The notes beneath the pieces are model-generated. The model ran no database searches. It was not told the origin of the DNA and saw nothing but the letters and a program-made list of their open reading frames with translations. This document shows positions 25,601 to 33,715 of a stretch of DNA of 64,000 bases, one piece after another. A program made the translations under genes and the position numbers. The stretch comes from Candidatus Micrarchaeum sp. (GTDB taxonomy: Archaea > SpSt-1190 > DYHY01). The first letter of the stretch is position 1. Every line of letters starts with the position of its first letter. The stretch spans positions 28,851 through 92,850 of the forward strand of contig DYHY01000002.1 of assembly GCA_020723935.1 (NCBI GenBank). The letters run 5' to 3'.

Positions 25601-28600
25601 CCTCCTGAATGCGCGGCCGCCGGTGCCGACTGCGAGCTGGGTCCGGAAGAACCGCAAGGTTGTGGCGGAGACTTCTTTTCAGACGGGGCCGGCCACTGCT
25701 GCAAGATGGTCGGCACTCCTCCACAGCCAGATTGCAGCAGGGACGAGCCCACGAAGCGCTTCTGGTGGTGCGAGGCCAAGGACACGGATCCGAGCGCCCA
25801 ACCGCCCGAAGAGAAGCACGTCCCGTGCGGCGACGAGGGGTCCGGCGTCCCGGGGCTTTGCACGCGCCAGAGGCCCGGAGACAAGAAGATCTACAATCCC
25901 CTGCCCTGCCCCGGGCCCAACGGATGCTTCGGAGCGCTCCGGGGCGCGCCCTACCAAATACCCAACTACAAGGAAGGCTGGAAGGGCGACGCGCCGGCGA
26001 GCGAGATAGACGGCGGCCGGGTGTGGGGCAACGTCCCCGAGGAAGGGGAGAGCGTCGCATTCCACCTGCAGAGCGCAGCGGGGGGGAGCCTTAACAAGTG
26101 CGCGGATTCCGTAGAGGATCCCGCGTACCCGTATCCGGACAACGCCATGGAATGCTGGGACGCGAGGCCCGTCCCGACGCTCAACAAGATCCATGACCCG
26201 GAGCAGAAGCGAAACGATGTGCGCCTCTCGCGCCTCGACTGCGAGGTGACGGTGACCAACGCCCGCTGGGCCCTCCTCTCGCTCACGCAGGGCGAGCTCA
26301 CATCGGCCGACGCGTTCAAGAGCTTCCCCGACGAGTTCAAGTTCAACCTGGAGCTCCAGTACCGCGACAAGGACTGCCTAAGAGGCATAGCCGCGGAGGG
26401 CGACCCGCCGAGGCCCAAGTCAACGAAGTTCGAGGAGGGGCAGGCATTCGAGCACGACTGCACGTTCTACCGCCTGCCCAACACAGAATGGGCCAAGGAC
26501 CCGGTGCCGGGCGACCCGTGGCCCCCCGACACCGAGCCGATACAGCGCCTTGAGCACAAAAACCTGCCCGTGCCCCCGGGCTACAAGACGCTGGACATAC
26601 AGGGCGCGAGGAACTCAATACCGGGCTGCTGCGGCTACGAGAAGAACAACACCGAGTTCAAGGCGACGATAAACTTCGGCTACGACATAACCCCGCCCGG
26701 GCCGGTGAACGGCCTGAACAACCCGGGGGCGGGGAGCGCCGCGGACCTCACCCCCGTGCCGGCGATCGGGGGCTGCGGCTCGATAAAGCCCTCGTTCACG
26801 AGCTCCTCGCAGATACCGAACCTGGCGCTCTTCCAGCAGGTCTCGCAGGAGACAGGGGTCCCTGTCATCTACCTCCTCGCGAGGGGCTGGGACGAGTCGG
26901 GCCTCAACCACTTTTCCACGGACGGGGTCACGGTCAAGGGCTGCACGAGCGGCACGAGCGGATGCCACGGGTACATCGGCATAATGGCGGTCTCCGCATC
27001 GATCCCGGGCGTGACCGACATCCTCACCAACATCCGCGAGGGGGCGAGGAAGCTGAAGGCGGACATCGACAGGGTCGGGAGCTTCCAGGGCGCGGTCATG
27101 ATGTATTCGGGCGGCCCGACGGGGGGCTGCCAGCACATAACGACGCTCCTGGGCGGGACGGTCGGGGGCTTCTACGAATACGACCTCTCCAAATGCAAGA
27201 AGCCACCCGCAGACTGGGTCCCGCAGCTGTCCACGATAACGAGCAGGACATTCAGGGACCCCAAGGTCCTGATCTACAACCAAGGGAGCCCGTCCCTGGA
27301 CGATCGGCAGATATCGCTCTACGGCTATTCGATCGAATGGCAGAACGCCTGCGCGCTCTTCAGGGATTACGAGGCGGTGCAGGTGATAGCCCCTCTATTG
27401 GGCGGAGGCAGCTCTGCGACGACAACCACGACTGCCGGGCCCAGCCCTCCGGCGGGGGGCTTTGAGCTCGGCGGCCAGGTGGCGGGCGGCCTCTCCGACA
27501 ACGCCCTCGCCAAGATGAAGTGCTCAGGCATGACGTGGGTGAAACAGCAGATAAGGTGGGTCCCCGGCGCGAACCCCCAGGATCCGAAGGGCCTGATAGA
27601 CGACATCCACGGCAAGGGGCTGAAAGTCCTCCTCAGCATAACGGGCGACAACGGGAATCCGGCCGCCTTCCCCACGCCCGCGCAGTTCGACAGCTACGCC
27701 TCCTACGTGGCGGGGGTCGCGACGCTCGGGCCCGACGCGATAGAGGTCTGGAACGAGCCGAACCTTGACAGGGAGTGGCCCAACGGCCAAGTGAACGGTG
27801 GGAATTACGTCAATCTCCTCAAGAAAGCGTACCCGGCGATCAAAGCCGCGAACCCGCAGGTCCTGGTGATTTCGGCGGCGCTCGCGGAGACCGGGGCCGC
27901 CGGGAGCGCCGGATGCACGGCGGCCTACTGCAACTACGACACGTTCCTCGGGCAGATGGCTTCGGCCGGGGCGGACGCCTACCTCGACTGCGTCGGAGCC
28001 CACTACAACAGCGGCGTCGTCAGGCCTACGTCCTCGAGCGGCGACCCGCGCGCGCAGGATCCCAAGTACAGCTACTTCTCTTCCGTCAAGGACACTTACA
28101 AGGCGGCGTTCCCCGGCAAGCCCGTGTGCTTCACGGAAATAGGCTACTTCTCCAGCGACGGGTTCTCGGGGGCGCCGGCGGGGATCAACTTCGACCACAA
28201 CCTCGCAGACCACGCGGCATTCGACGGCGAGATACCGACGGCCTCCAAGCAGGATTCGTTGGTGAAGCTCGCCATAATATGGAACGTGGACTTCACGTTC
28301 TACGACCCGGCGGGCGACCCGCAGGCGGGCTGGGCGATAATACGCCCCGACGGGAGCTGCCCCGCGTGCGCGGCGATGGGCGCGGCGATGGGGGCGCCCG
28401 GCGCATCCAGCTGCGCCTCCGCCGGCGGCGGGATCAACGGGGACGAGGAATGCGCGAACGGCAGCCCCTATCCCGGCGAGGGGGGGATGGGCGGGGGAGG
28501 CGGCGGGGGCGGAGGGCCCTACCCGCCCGGAGGGATCGGGGCGGGAGACTACTGCAACCCAGTCCCCACTTCGACGAGCTTCGGCAACCTGTTCTGCGCG

Positions 28601-29089
28601 TGGAACGGGCACAACGGCCTGGACTTCATGGCCAACGAAGGCGACCCCCTCTACGCGATACAAGAGGGCACAGTCATCTTCGCGAGGGACAGCTTCAACG
28701 AGAACTGCGGGGACGCGAGCCTTCCGCCCGGATACGTGCGCTGCGGCCTCTGCGAGACGAGGTGCTACAGCTGCAGCAGGAACGCCCTCGTCATACAGCA
28801 CCCGGACGGCAGGTACAGCACCTACCTCCACCTCAAGCCGGGGAGCATCCTTGTGAGGAGCGGGCACGTGAACAGGGGCCAGCAAATAGCCCAGATAGGG
28901 GACGAGGGCTGCTCCAGCAGCCCCCACCTGCACCTCGAGATGGCGACCCTCGGCTCGCTAGGCGGGCAGGACAGGGGCTGTAACTCGGGGACCGACTGCT
29001 GTAAGGCTTCCTCGTACTACGGCCCGCTGTTCAGCGCCAAGACGATAGACCCCGGACCGTACACGCAGAGACTATGCACGGCGCCCTAG
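22631..29089 (+). CDS. Giant membrane-anchored multi-hydrolase: two GH-A-like domains, SLT lysozyme-like domain and M23 peptidase
   Basis: About 2152 residues from a proposed TTG start; the frame is open further upstream. Order: basic N-terminus with AGRRGVGPAVIII and a helix (34-56); a short domain; a first TIM-barrel glycosidase-like domain (about 239-634) whose acid/base region reads IPWVPGINK instead of WNEPN; a Cys-rich region (about 690-1375); an SLT domain (about 1394-1507) with E1422 in GWDESGLNHF; a Thr/Ser linker (about 1595); a second barrel (about 1610-1917) with intact EVWNEPN (E1709) and CFTEIGY (E1836); a Gly-rich linker (1951-1974); and an M23 peptidase (1977-2118) with H1994-x3-D1998 and H2099-L-H2101. 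The helix and context suggest it is displayed by the type IV system. Glycan plus peptide cleavage by one protein points to a cell-wall target. Substrate is unknown. Confidence 0.88.
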   Translation: MDSDRKPGDARLEQAARTRHAAARAGSAGRRGVGPAVIIIGGIIVVAIAIALFFLWLQSLATIDLQADIEASENKYVTAIHVMEEARIYIKTATEYALQLAVLDVSRHGGYIESPKTGSNGLPYLGWINPDWTAFAPWLGRDVYSEHGFPLRCPESDSDYAFVITPPQVSDPNARPLVDKILREINYSVPPMLEQYVQILESNSSQYKLNITVWDHNAGSWYFNKFCLDLGGPALPNDPALWSNIESSGVAWVKAGFAWGDIQSAQGGEYDWTRVDALYTEAEKRNIEVIPIFGWPPQWARTEAGVNDVCIGGGAGGCSNRPDYDKYDDYAAFISSFMSHVKGRGWQINYVIPWVPGINKADKWSAVGIDTAEFARFFKIVSLKIRATEPSVKVILPALTEYAEVCGYDGYPLDPKPWSLFQTGGGCGAYACPAGKSCGGVKYIAGCASPYDTESQAECFAINAVDCTRSEAIHTAGPDGNLTCQHYDYWHPYMYDLSVRPPDTRRVVYTAMTQSAFLNDLYINGINDYFDAMEVWGRGASTDEQLQRADLYKGKLERYKDTEKKIWFEPIVSDVSLEPAPTAQFIAEIYSRVQQSPQYDYLGPVCLGGWGPGTISGLAALKKPIYFAPWGETNLTTVHETRVYTTPPSVVSSKQFTGFGMTKSVDNTTAALGFSIQEILNEARMIAKNPSRAVMSGGVSCSSKNGFCPAAWWKRGDAKSCQIGNYVCPTDAGDGEITCSANEVVPYKMTCTAVAALYEYTCVVDSDDYPGPGVPYVNANSCNEGVTWVTGQDAAGGATLGSKGVCVALKDAKDNEIKCSQINKDSHRLGIKNPFIFCRNVDDQCCSWSDTPYEYEKDLSIAKQSTGCYCQALNPRSGSPGDPGDSSVNDGPAGKFFCTGGIPSYKCDSWFGADGWVANDLGTVDFGTDYPDAYMSGCRNEGRNHGGVPWVEICTKNPKPCYDSAYDGQSPPPEISLTGPDWGAFHSESKPPECAAAGADCELGPEEPQGCGGDFFSDGAGHCCKMVGTPPQPDCSRDEPTKRFWWCEAKDTDPSAQPPEEKHVPCGDEGSGVPGLCTRQRPGDKKIYNPLPCPGPNGCFGALRGAPYQIPNYKEGWKGDAPASEIDGGRVWGNVPEEGESVAFHLQSAAGGSLNKCADSVEDPAYPYPDNAMECWDARPVPTLNKIHDPEQKRNDVRLSRLDCEVTVTNARWALLSLTQGELTSADAFKSFPDEFKFNLELQYRDKDCLRGIAAEGDPPRPKSTKFEEGQAFEHDCTFYRLPNTEWAKDPVPGDPWPPDTEPIQRLEHKNLPVPPGYKTLDIQGARNSIPGCCGYEKNNTEFKATINFGYDITPPGPVNGLNNPGAGSAADLTPVPAIGGCGSIKPSFTSSSQIPNLALFQQVSQETGVPVIYLLARGWDESGLNHFSTDGVTVKGCTSGTSGCHGYIGIMAVSASIPGVTDILTNIREGARKLKADIDRVGSFQGAVMMYSGGPTGGCQHITTLLGGTVGGFYEYDLSKCKKPPADWVPQLSTITSRTFRDPKVLIYNQGSPSLDDRQISLYGYSIEWQNACALFRDYEAVQVIAPLLGGGSSATTTTTAGPSPPAGGFELGGQVAGGLSDNALAKMKCSGMTWVKQQIRWVPGANPQDPKGLIDDIHGKGLKVLLSITGDNGNPAAFPTPAQFDSYASYVAGVATLGPDAIEVWNEPNLDREWPNGQVNGGNYVNLLKKAYPAIKAANPQVLVISAALAETGAAGSAGCTAAYCNYDTFLGQMASAGADAYLDCVGAHYNSGVVRPTSSSGDPRAQDPKYSYFSSVKDTYKAAFPGKPVCFTEIGYFSSDGFSGAPAGINFDHNLADHAAFDGEIPTASKQDSLVKLAIIWNVDFTFYDPAGDPQAGWAIIRPDGSCPACAAMGAAMGAPGASSCASAGGGINGDEECANGSPYPGEGGMGGGGGGGGGPYPPGGIGAGDYCNPVPTSTSFGNLFCAWNGHNGLDFMANEGDPLYAIQEGTVIFARDSFNENCGDASLPPGYVRCGLCETRCYSCSRNALVIQHPDGRYSTYLHLKPGSILVRSGHVNRGQQIAQIGDEGCSSSPHLHLEMATLGSLGGQDRGCNSGTDCCKASSYYGPLFSAKTIDPGPYTQRLCTAP

Positions 29090-29118
29090 GCGGGCGGCAA
29101 TCTGGAGAAGAGGCTTAT

Positions 29119-29763
29119 ATGAACGAATGGCGCAACACGGGATACGGGGGAAGGTCGCTCCTGCTTGCCGCGGCGGCCCTGCTCCTGATCGCCGTCCTCG
29201 CAGCCCCGGCGGCGGCCCTCCCTGAGTACTGGCGAGCCGAGCCGCCGGCCAACGGGAGCATCACGCTCAAGCTCGTCTACGTCGTCGTAGCCGCGAACTC
29301 AACGCCCGCCGGGAGGATAAAGCAAGTGGATGTGAGGAACGTGACGATGCCCTTCTCGCTCAACCTCGGAACGTCGGAAGGCGGCGGCGGCCCGTTCGTC
29401 CTGCGGGAGGTCTGGGGGGACGGCTATTCCGCCGAGGCGCGGTTCGGGATAGACGAAAAAAATCCGGCGACGCAGGATGTCTGGCTGATCTTCAACCCGC
29501 CCGAGAGCACCGACGGCAAGACGCTCACGCTGGTCCTCGAGAACTCGGGGGCGGAACTGGACAGGATGGCGGTGCCCTACTGCGGGGACGGGACGTGCAT
29601 GAAGGGCGAGAGCGTCGTCTCGTGCGTGCCGGACTGCGGCAGGTTCCTGCGCCTCTCCCGCCAGCAGGCGTCCAAGGCGGTCCAGTTCCTCGCCGGCGGG
29701 ATCCTCCTCGCGCTCCTCGCCCTTTCAGTGTTCTTCGTCGCGAAGCGGATGGACGAGCCGTAG
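29119..29763 (+). CDS. Secreted, C-terminally anchored protein with a Cys motif
   Basis: 214 residues from the ATG at 29119; a longer frame begins at 29074 but overlaps the giant gene, and a gaagagg stretch lies before 29119. A signal peptide (hydrophobic to about residue 37, ending AAPAAALPEY) is followed by a beta-rich domain, the motif CGDGTCMKGESVVSCVPDCG (a short Cys module common in secreted archaeal and bacterial proteins) and a C-terminal span with a basic tail (FFVAKRMDEP). It follows the giant hydrolase by 29 nt and is probably co-transcribed. It may be its surface partner. Confidence 0.72.
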   Translation: MNEWRNTGYGGRSLLLAAAALLLIAVLAAPAAALPEYWRAEPPANGSITLKLVYVVVAANSTPAGRIKQVDVRNVTMPFSLNLGTSEGGGGPFVLREVWGDGYSAEARFGIDEKNPATQDVWLIFNPPESTDGKTLTLVLENSGAELDRMAVPYCGDGTCMKGESVVSCVPDCGRFLRLSRQQASKAVQFLAGGILLALLALSVFFVAKRMDEP

Positions 29764-29819
29764 GCGGGGGCCGGGCTTCGGCCCGGACGAAGGAAGAAAA
29801 TGAGGGAAATAAAATCCCC

Positions 29820-30848
29820 TTACGTCGACTTGCCCTCTTCCGGAGCCTTGGACTTGGCTTCCCCGCCGCTCTCGTCCTGGATGTCGGGCTCTTCCTGGCC
29901 CTCGTTCGTCATCCCGCCCGCGGCGGCCCGAAGGCCCATCGGGTAGAGTGCGGCGGCCGCCGCCTTGAGGGCGCTAGGGTCCTTGCTGTTGGAGAAGGCG
30001 TTCGCGAGGTTCGTGAACTCGGCTGGGAAGAAGATCTTCGTCGACCTGCCTTCCGCGACCTTCGGCAGGCCCTCCTTGATGTAGAGGTAGTTGAGGGCGT
30101 TCTGGTCCAGCTTCTTTGCGGCGTCGCCGAGAGCTTCTATCACGGCCTTCTGCGCGCGCGCTTGGTACTGCGCCGCCGCCCACTCCTCCTTAGCCTGCCT
30201 CCTCGCGTGCATCGCGAACTGGATGCTCTCGGGGATCGTCACGTTCGTTATCTGGACGTCTATCACGTTCATGCCCCATTCGGAGACGAGGGGCTCCATC
30301 TTGACCTTGACCATGTCGTTGACCTTCTCCAGCTCCCCGAAGAGCTCGTTGAGCGTGAGGTCGCTTGCGATGTCGCGCAGGGACCCGTAGACGAAGCCCG
30401 TCGCCGTCTTCTCGAACTCCTTGACCTTGAGGATCGCCTTCTTGGGGTCCAGTATCTGGTAGTAGACGATTGTGTCTATTGAGGTGCGTATCTCGTCGGT
30501 CGTGAGGACCTCCTGCGGGGGGAGGTCTATGGACTGTACGCGCATGTCTAGGACCTCCATCGACTCCAGGAACGGGAGGAGGATCACCCAGCCGGGGCCC
30601 GCCACGCGGTGGAAATGGCCCATACGGAAGACGACCGCACGCTTGTATTCGGGCACCTCGGTCACGAAGCCCGCGTTGAAGGCTAGCTGGAAGATGAAGT
30701 AGACAAGTATCAGGGCGAGGGCGACGTAGGCCGCGAGGCGTATCTGCGGGTAGAAGTAGGCGGAGATTACGACCATCACGAGCACGAGCACCGTGAGCTC
30801 TACCTTCTCGCTCACGAACTCGCGGACAACCTTGTATTTTTCTCCCAT
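29820..30848 (-). CDS. SPFH/stomatin-prohibitin family membrane protein
   Basis: 342 residues with two adjacent hydrophobic segments (about 16-34 and 37-57), then a stomatin-like SPFH domain: VPEYKRAVVFRMGHFHRVAG, PGWVILLPF, a D-M-R-V-Q-S-I-D-L-P-P-Q-E-V block and a helical coiled part (RRQAKEEWAAAQYQARAQK). Such proteins form oligomeric scaffolds in membranes and often regulate proteases or channels. No NfeD partner gene is adjacent. An aggagg Shine-Dalgarno lies about 16 nt before the start. It faces the pilus genes convergently. Confidence 0.92.
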   Translation of the reverse strand: MGEKYKVVREFVSEKVELTVLVLVMVVISAYFYPQIRLAAYVALALILVYFIFQLAFNAGFVTEVPEYKRAVVFRMGHFHRVAGPGWVILLPFLESMEVLDMRVQSIDLPPQEVLTTDEIRTSIDTIVYYQILDPKKAILKVKEFEKTATGFVYGSLRDIASDLTLNELFGELEKVNDMVKVKMEPLVSEWGMNVIDVQITNVTIPESIQFAMHARRQAKEEWAAAQYQARAQKAVIEALGDAAKKLDQNALNYLYIKEGLPKVAEGRSTKIFFPAEFTNLANAFSNSKDPSALKAAAAALYPMGLRAAAGGMTNEGQEEPDIQDESGGEAKSKAPEEGKST

Positions 30849-30923
30849 TTTGAGCGTTCCTTCCTCCTTTTTCCCTTTCCCTTTTTGAGCTTTTACCCTC
30901 TTTGTTTGCCGGCGGAGCCCCCT

Positions 30924-31523
30924 CTACTGGAACTTCCTCTTGATTGTGAACTCGAACCCTAGCAGGTTGAAGTAAATGACGTCGCGGTTGTACTTTTCCA
31001 GGACGCTCTTGTTGAGCGTGAAGTAGAACGTGTCCCCGAGGAACTTCTTGAAGAGGTTGAGGACGAGGTCGTAGGTGCGCTCGATCCTGTCCGCCATCCT
31101 GCCGTAAAAGAGCTGGCTCGCGATGACGTTCTTCGTGAGGATCACGCCCATCGCTATCTTGGTCATGTTCTCCTTGTATTCGCAGCGCAGCTCCAGTTCC
31201 AGCGCATTGTCCATGTGGAACTCGCGCAGGTAGTTGAACTTGACCTGCACCGGACCCACGAAGACGGTTATGTTGTAGCGCTCGGCCCCCGACATGTCCT
31301 TCACGAGGGCCTGCGTGAACTCCTTCGTGCGCAGGGCGACCTCGGCGCGGTTCGGGATTTTGTAGATTATTTCCATGGGCTCGTCGGCGTCCAGGTTTAT
31401 CGACTTCTTGGAGCCGGTGTAGAATATCGAGCAGATCCTTGCGATCGCGATGAGGAGGCGCTGCTTGCCTTCCGGCCCGGTTATCGTTGTTCCCAGGTTG
31501 ACCTTGTAGATAACAACGCCCAT
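30924..31523 (-). CDS. Conserved-looking protein of unknown function
   Basis: 199 residues, MGVVIYKVNLGTTITGPEGK onward, with a regular alternation of beta strands and helices and few low-complexity stretches, so a folded cytosolic protein is likely. The C-terminus is basic (EFTIKRKFQ). It lies 75 nt upstream of the SPFH gene on the same strand and could be co-transcribed. I recognise no motif. Confidence 0.7.
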   Translation of the reverse strand: MGVVIYKVNLGTTITGPEGKQRLLIAIARICSIFYTGSKKSINLDADEPMEIIYKIPNRAEVALRTKEFTQALVKDMSGAERYNITVFVGPVQVKFNYLREFHMDNALELELRCEYKENMTKIAMGVILTKNVIASQLFYGRMADRIERTYDLVLNLFKKFLGDTFYFTLNKSVLEKYNRDVIYFNLLGFEFTIKRKFQ

Positions 31524-31590
31524 TTTACGCTCTTTCGCCTTTCCCTCTATTTATTCGCTATCTCGGCCAAGTAATACCATTCAATGGTGG

Positions 31591-32468
31591 TCACCCTTTG
31601 TTTATAAGACTTTTTGTGGAACAGACCTGCTTCCAGGCCTTCCATTTCCCGGCCTTTCCGCCCGTCCAGTCGAGGAATCCCAGGAGGACGCATAAGGCTT
31701 CGAGGAGAGCTGCTCCGAAGGAATAGAAGAGGGTCGCGAGGACGGGCTCCTGCAGGCGCGCCGCCGCCTTGAAGAGGAAGCGGACCCTCGCGGCCGGGGA
31801 GAAGGTGGCTGGCTGGCGCCCTTTTGCGAGGAGCTGGAAGTGGCCGCAGGCTATCCGGCGCCTCTGGAGGACGAGGTCCGCAAGGGTCTTGGGGCATGAG
31901 AGGGAGACTTGACTTGCGAGCGCGGCTCGTAGACCGTGCGGTAGCCCGCCCTCTCGCTTTCCGACTGGATCCACGCGTCGTCGTTTATCGTCTCCGGGGG
32001 CGGGCCCCTTTCCAGGGAAGCCATCCTGACCGCGAACATCTCCCCAGCCTTGGGGGAGCCGGCCTCTCCGAACATGTCGTGTATCCCCCAGTTCAGGCGC
32101 GAGCAGAAGCCTATGAAGCCGCGGGGGGCGCGGGGGATCGTCCTTGCGCACGCCATCCCGACGGCCGGGTCGGAGAACCGGGAGGCGAGGCGGCGCATCG
32201 ATTCCGGCCCGGCGACATCGTCGGCCTGGACGAAGACGACGCATCGCGCCCTTTTCGCGCGGGCGTAATCCAGAATCGCCGTCGCCGCGGCGCTCTTCCC
32301 GCGCCTCTCCCTGCTGTAGAGGACCTTGCGCCTCCTGAGCAGCGCGCGCGTCCCGTCCGTCCCGTCGACCGCGAAGACGCAGTTCGCAGGCAGGCTGGGA
32401 AGCAGGCGCCTCATCCCGTCCTCCTCGTCGTATGCGCAGACGCCGACGAGGAAGGGGGGACTCTCCAT
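31591..32468 (-). pseudogene. Family 2-like glycosyltransferase broken by a frameshift
   Basis: The first frame, from the ATG at 32466-32468, reads ESPPFLVGVCAYDEEDGM, VFVQADDVAGPESM and WIQSESERAGYRTVYEP, typical of a GT2 transferase, and then runs into nonsense ending at 31851. A second frame from about 31915 onward gives PKTLADLVLQRRRIACGHF, the expected continuation (Q-R-R-R-I is a common GT2 motif), and hydrophobic segments to the stop at 31591. One shift between about 31900 and 31925 therefore separates the halves. Real decay, recoding or a sequencing error cannot be told apart here. The gene shares one TATA box with the divergent GT2 gene. Confidence 0.65.
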
Positions 32469-32490
32469 CCCGGCACGCACGCCTCGAATG

Positions 32491-32500
32491 TATTTAAAAC
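32491..32500. promoter_or_regulatory. Shared bidirectional TATA box between two glycosyltransferase genes
   Basis: A single near-palindromic tatttaaaac lies with its centre 27 nt from the leftward ATG (32468) and 27 nt from the rightward ATG (32522). No other TATA-like element is present in the 53-nt gap, so one element probably serves both directions. Confidence 0.6.
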
Positions 32501-32521
32501 AAGGGTGGGGGATTGCCCGGG

Positions 32522-33217
32522 ATGCCCGCAGCCAGGAAAAAAGCCCTCGTCTCAGTCATCATACCCGCCCTTGACGAGGAGCGCACCATCGGGCGCGTCG
32601 TCTCCTCCGTGGGAAAATCCCTCGCCGGGGAGCGGGTGGAGATAATAGTTGTCGACAGCAGCAGCGGGGACGGCACGGCCAGGGCCGCGCGCAAGGCAGG
32701 CGCGCGGGTCGTGAGGGAGCACAAGCTCGGCTACGGCCTGGCGTATCTCACGGGCTTCTCCGCCGCGAGGGGCGAGACAATAGTCATGGTTGATGCCGAC
32801 GGGACGTACCCGTCCGAGGACATCCACATACTCCTTCAAGCCTTCCGCTCGACGGGGGCCGACGTCCTCGTCGGCTCGCGCTTCCTGGGGACGATGCGCG
32901 CCGGAGCGATGGGCCCGATCCTGCGCTTCGGGAACAGGCTGATAACCCTCGCGACGAACATCTTCTTCGGGACGCGCCTCACGGACTCGCAGTCGGGCCT
33001 CAGGATACTCTCGAGGGAGGCGGTCCGGCGGATGGCGCCCCGCGCCGAGGGGATGGAATTCGCTTCCGAGCTCAACGTCCTCTGCGCGCGCGAAAAACTG
33101 CGGGTCGTCGAGATACCGATAGACTACAGGCAGAGGGAGGGCGTCTCCAAGCTCAAGCCCCTGCGCGACGGCTTCAGGCATTTCGCGTTCCTCCTGAAAG
33201 TGAGGCTCGGCTGCTAG
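32522..33217 (+). CDS. GT2 glycosyltransferase, dolichyl-phosphate mannosyltransferase (DPM1) type
   Basis: 231 residues. It has the GT-A fold signatures SVIIPALDEERTIGRVV near the N-terminus, IIVVDSSSGDGT, the DXD-like VMVDADGTYP, VGSRFLG and the DPM1-like DSQSGLRILSREAV, with no C-terminal membrane spans. Relatives transfer a sugar from a nucleotide donor to a polyprenyl phosphate for surface glycosylation. The start at 32522 fits the shared TATA box 27 nt away. It pairs head-to-head with a second, broken GT2 gene. Confidence 0.92.
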   Translation: MPAARKKALVSVIIPALDEERTIGRVVSSVGKSLAGERVEIIVVDSSSGDGTARAARKAGARVVREHKLGYGLAYLTGFSAARGETIVMVDADGTYPSEDIHILLQAFRSTGADVLVGSRFLGTMRAGAMGPILRFGNRLITLATNIFFGTRLTDSQSGLRILSREAVRRMAPRAEGMEFASELNVLCAREKLRVVEIPIDYRQREGVSKLKPLRDGFRHFAFLLKVRLGC

Positions 33218-33304
33218 GCGCCCGGGCATTTTGGACGCATTATTGGCAAACCTGTGGAACTGCTTTAAGGCGGGAGCGCGGCCTACCTCCCGATTCCACG
33301 ACCA

Positions 33305-33643
33305 ATGGACGCGCACGAGGGGCACGACGAGCACGCACACAGGGAGCACAGCGAGCGGCGCGACGGCAGGAGCAGGGTAGAGGGGACTGTCTTCATCGGG
33401 AACAAGCCGCCCATGAGCTACGTCATGGCGGTCGTCACCGCCTTCCACAACGGCGCGCCGGAAGTCAAGCTCAAGAGCCGCGGGAGGGCGATCTCCTGCG
33501 CGGTCGACGTCGCGGAGATAGTCAGGAACCGCTTCCTCCCGGGGACGAGAGTGGGAAAAATAGAGATAGGAACCGAGAACGTGACGAGCCAAAAGGGGGA
33601 GAAGATGAACATCTCCTCGATCGAGATAACCCTGCTGCGGTGA
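33305..33643 (+). CDS. albA: Alba family DNA/RNA-binding chromatin protein
   Basis: 112 residues. A His/Glu-rich N-terminal extension ([18 protein letters not shown]) precedes the Alba core: [40 protein letters not shown] and the C-terminal strand IEIGTENV. The family coats DNA and RNA in archaea, and the Lys of the N-K-P segment is near the acetylation/DNA-contact site of known members. The His-rich extension is unusual and might bind metal. A TATA-like box lies about 39 nt upstream. Confidence 0.92.
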   Translation: MDAHEGHDEHAHREHSERRDGRSRVEGTVFIGNKPPMSYVMAVVTAFHNGAPEVKLKSRGRAISCAVDVAEIVRNRFLPGTRVGKIEIGTENVTSQKGEKMNISSIEITLLR

Positions 33644-33681
33644 GCCCGCGGCTTCCAGGGAAAGCCGTTTTGCGGAGAACC

Positions 33682-33690
33682 GTTAAATAA
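33682..33690 (+). promoter_or_regulatory. TATA-like box of the broken pilin paralogue
   Basis: gttaaataa is centred 30 nt before the GTG at 33716, so the nonsense-bearing gene still has an intact promoter and start. Confidence 0.45.
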
Positions 33691-33715
33691 CCCGCGGCGC
33701 CGGTTACGGAACATT

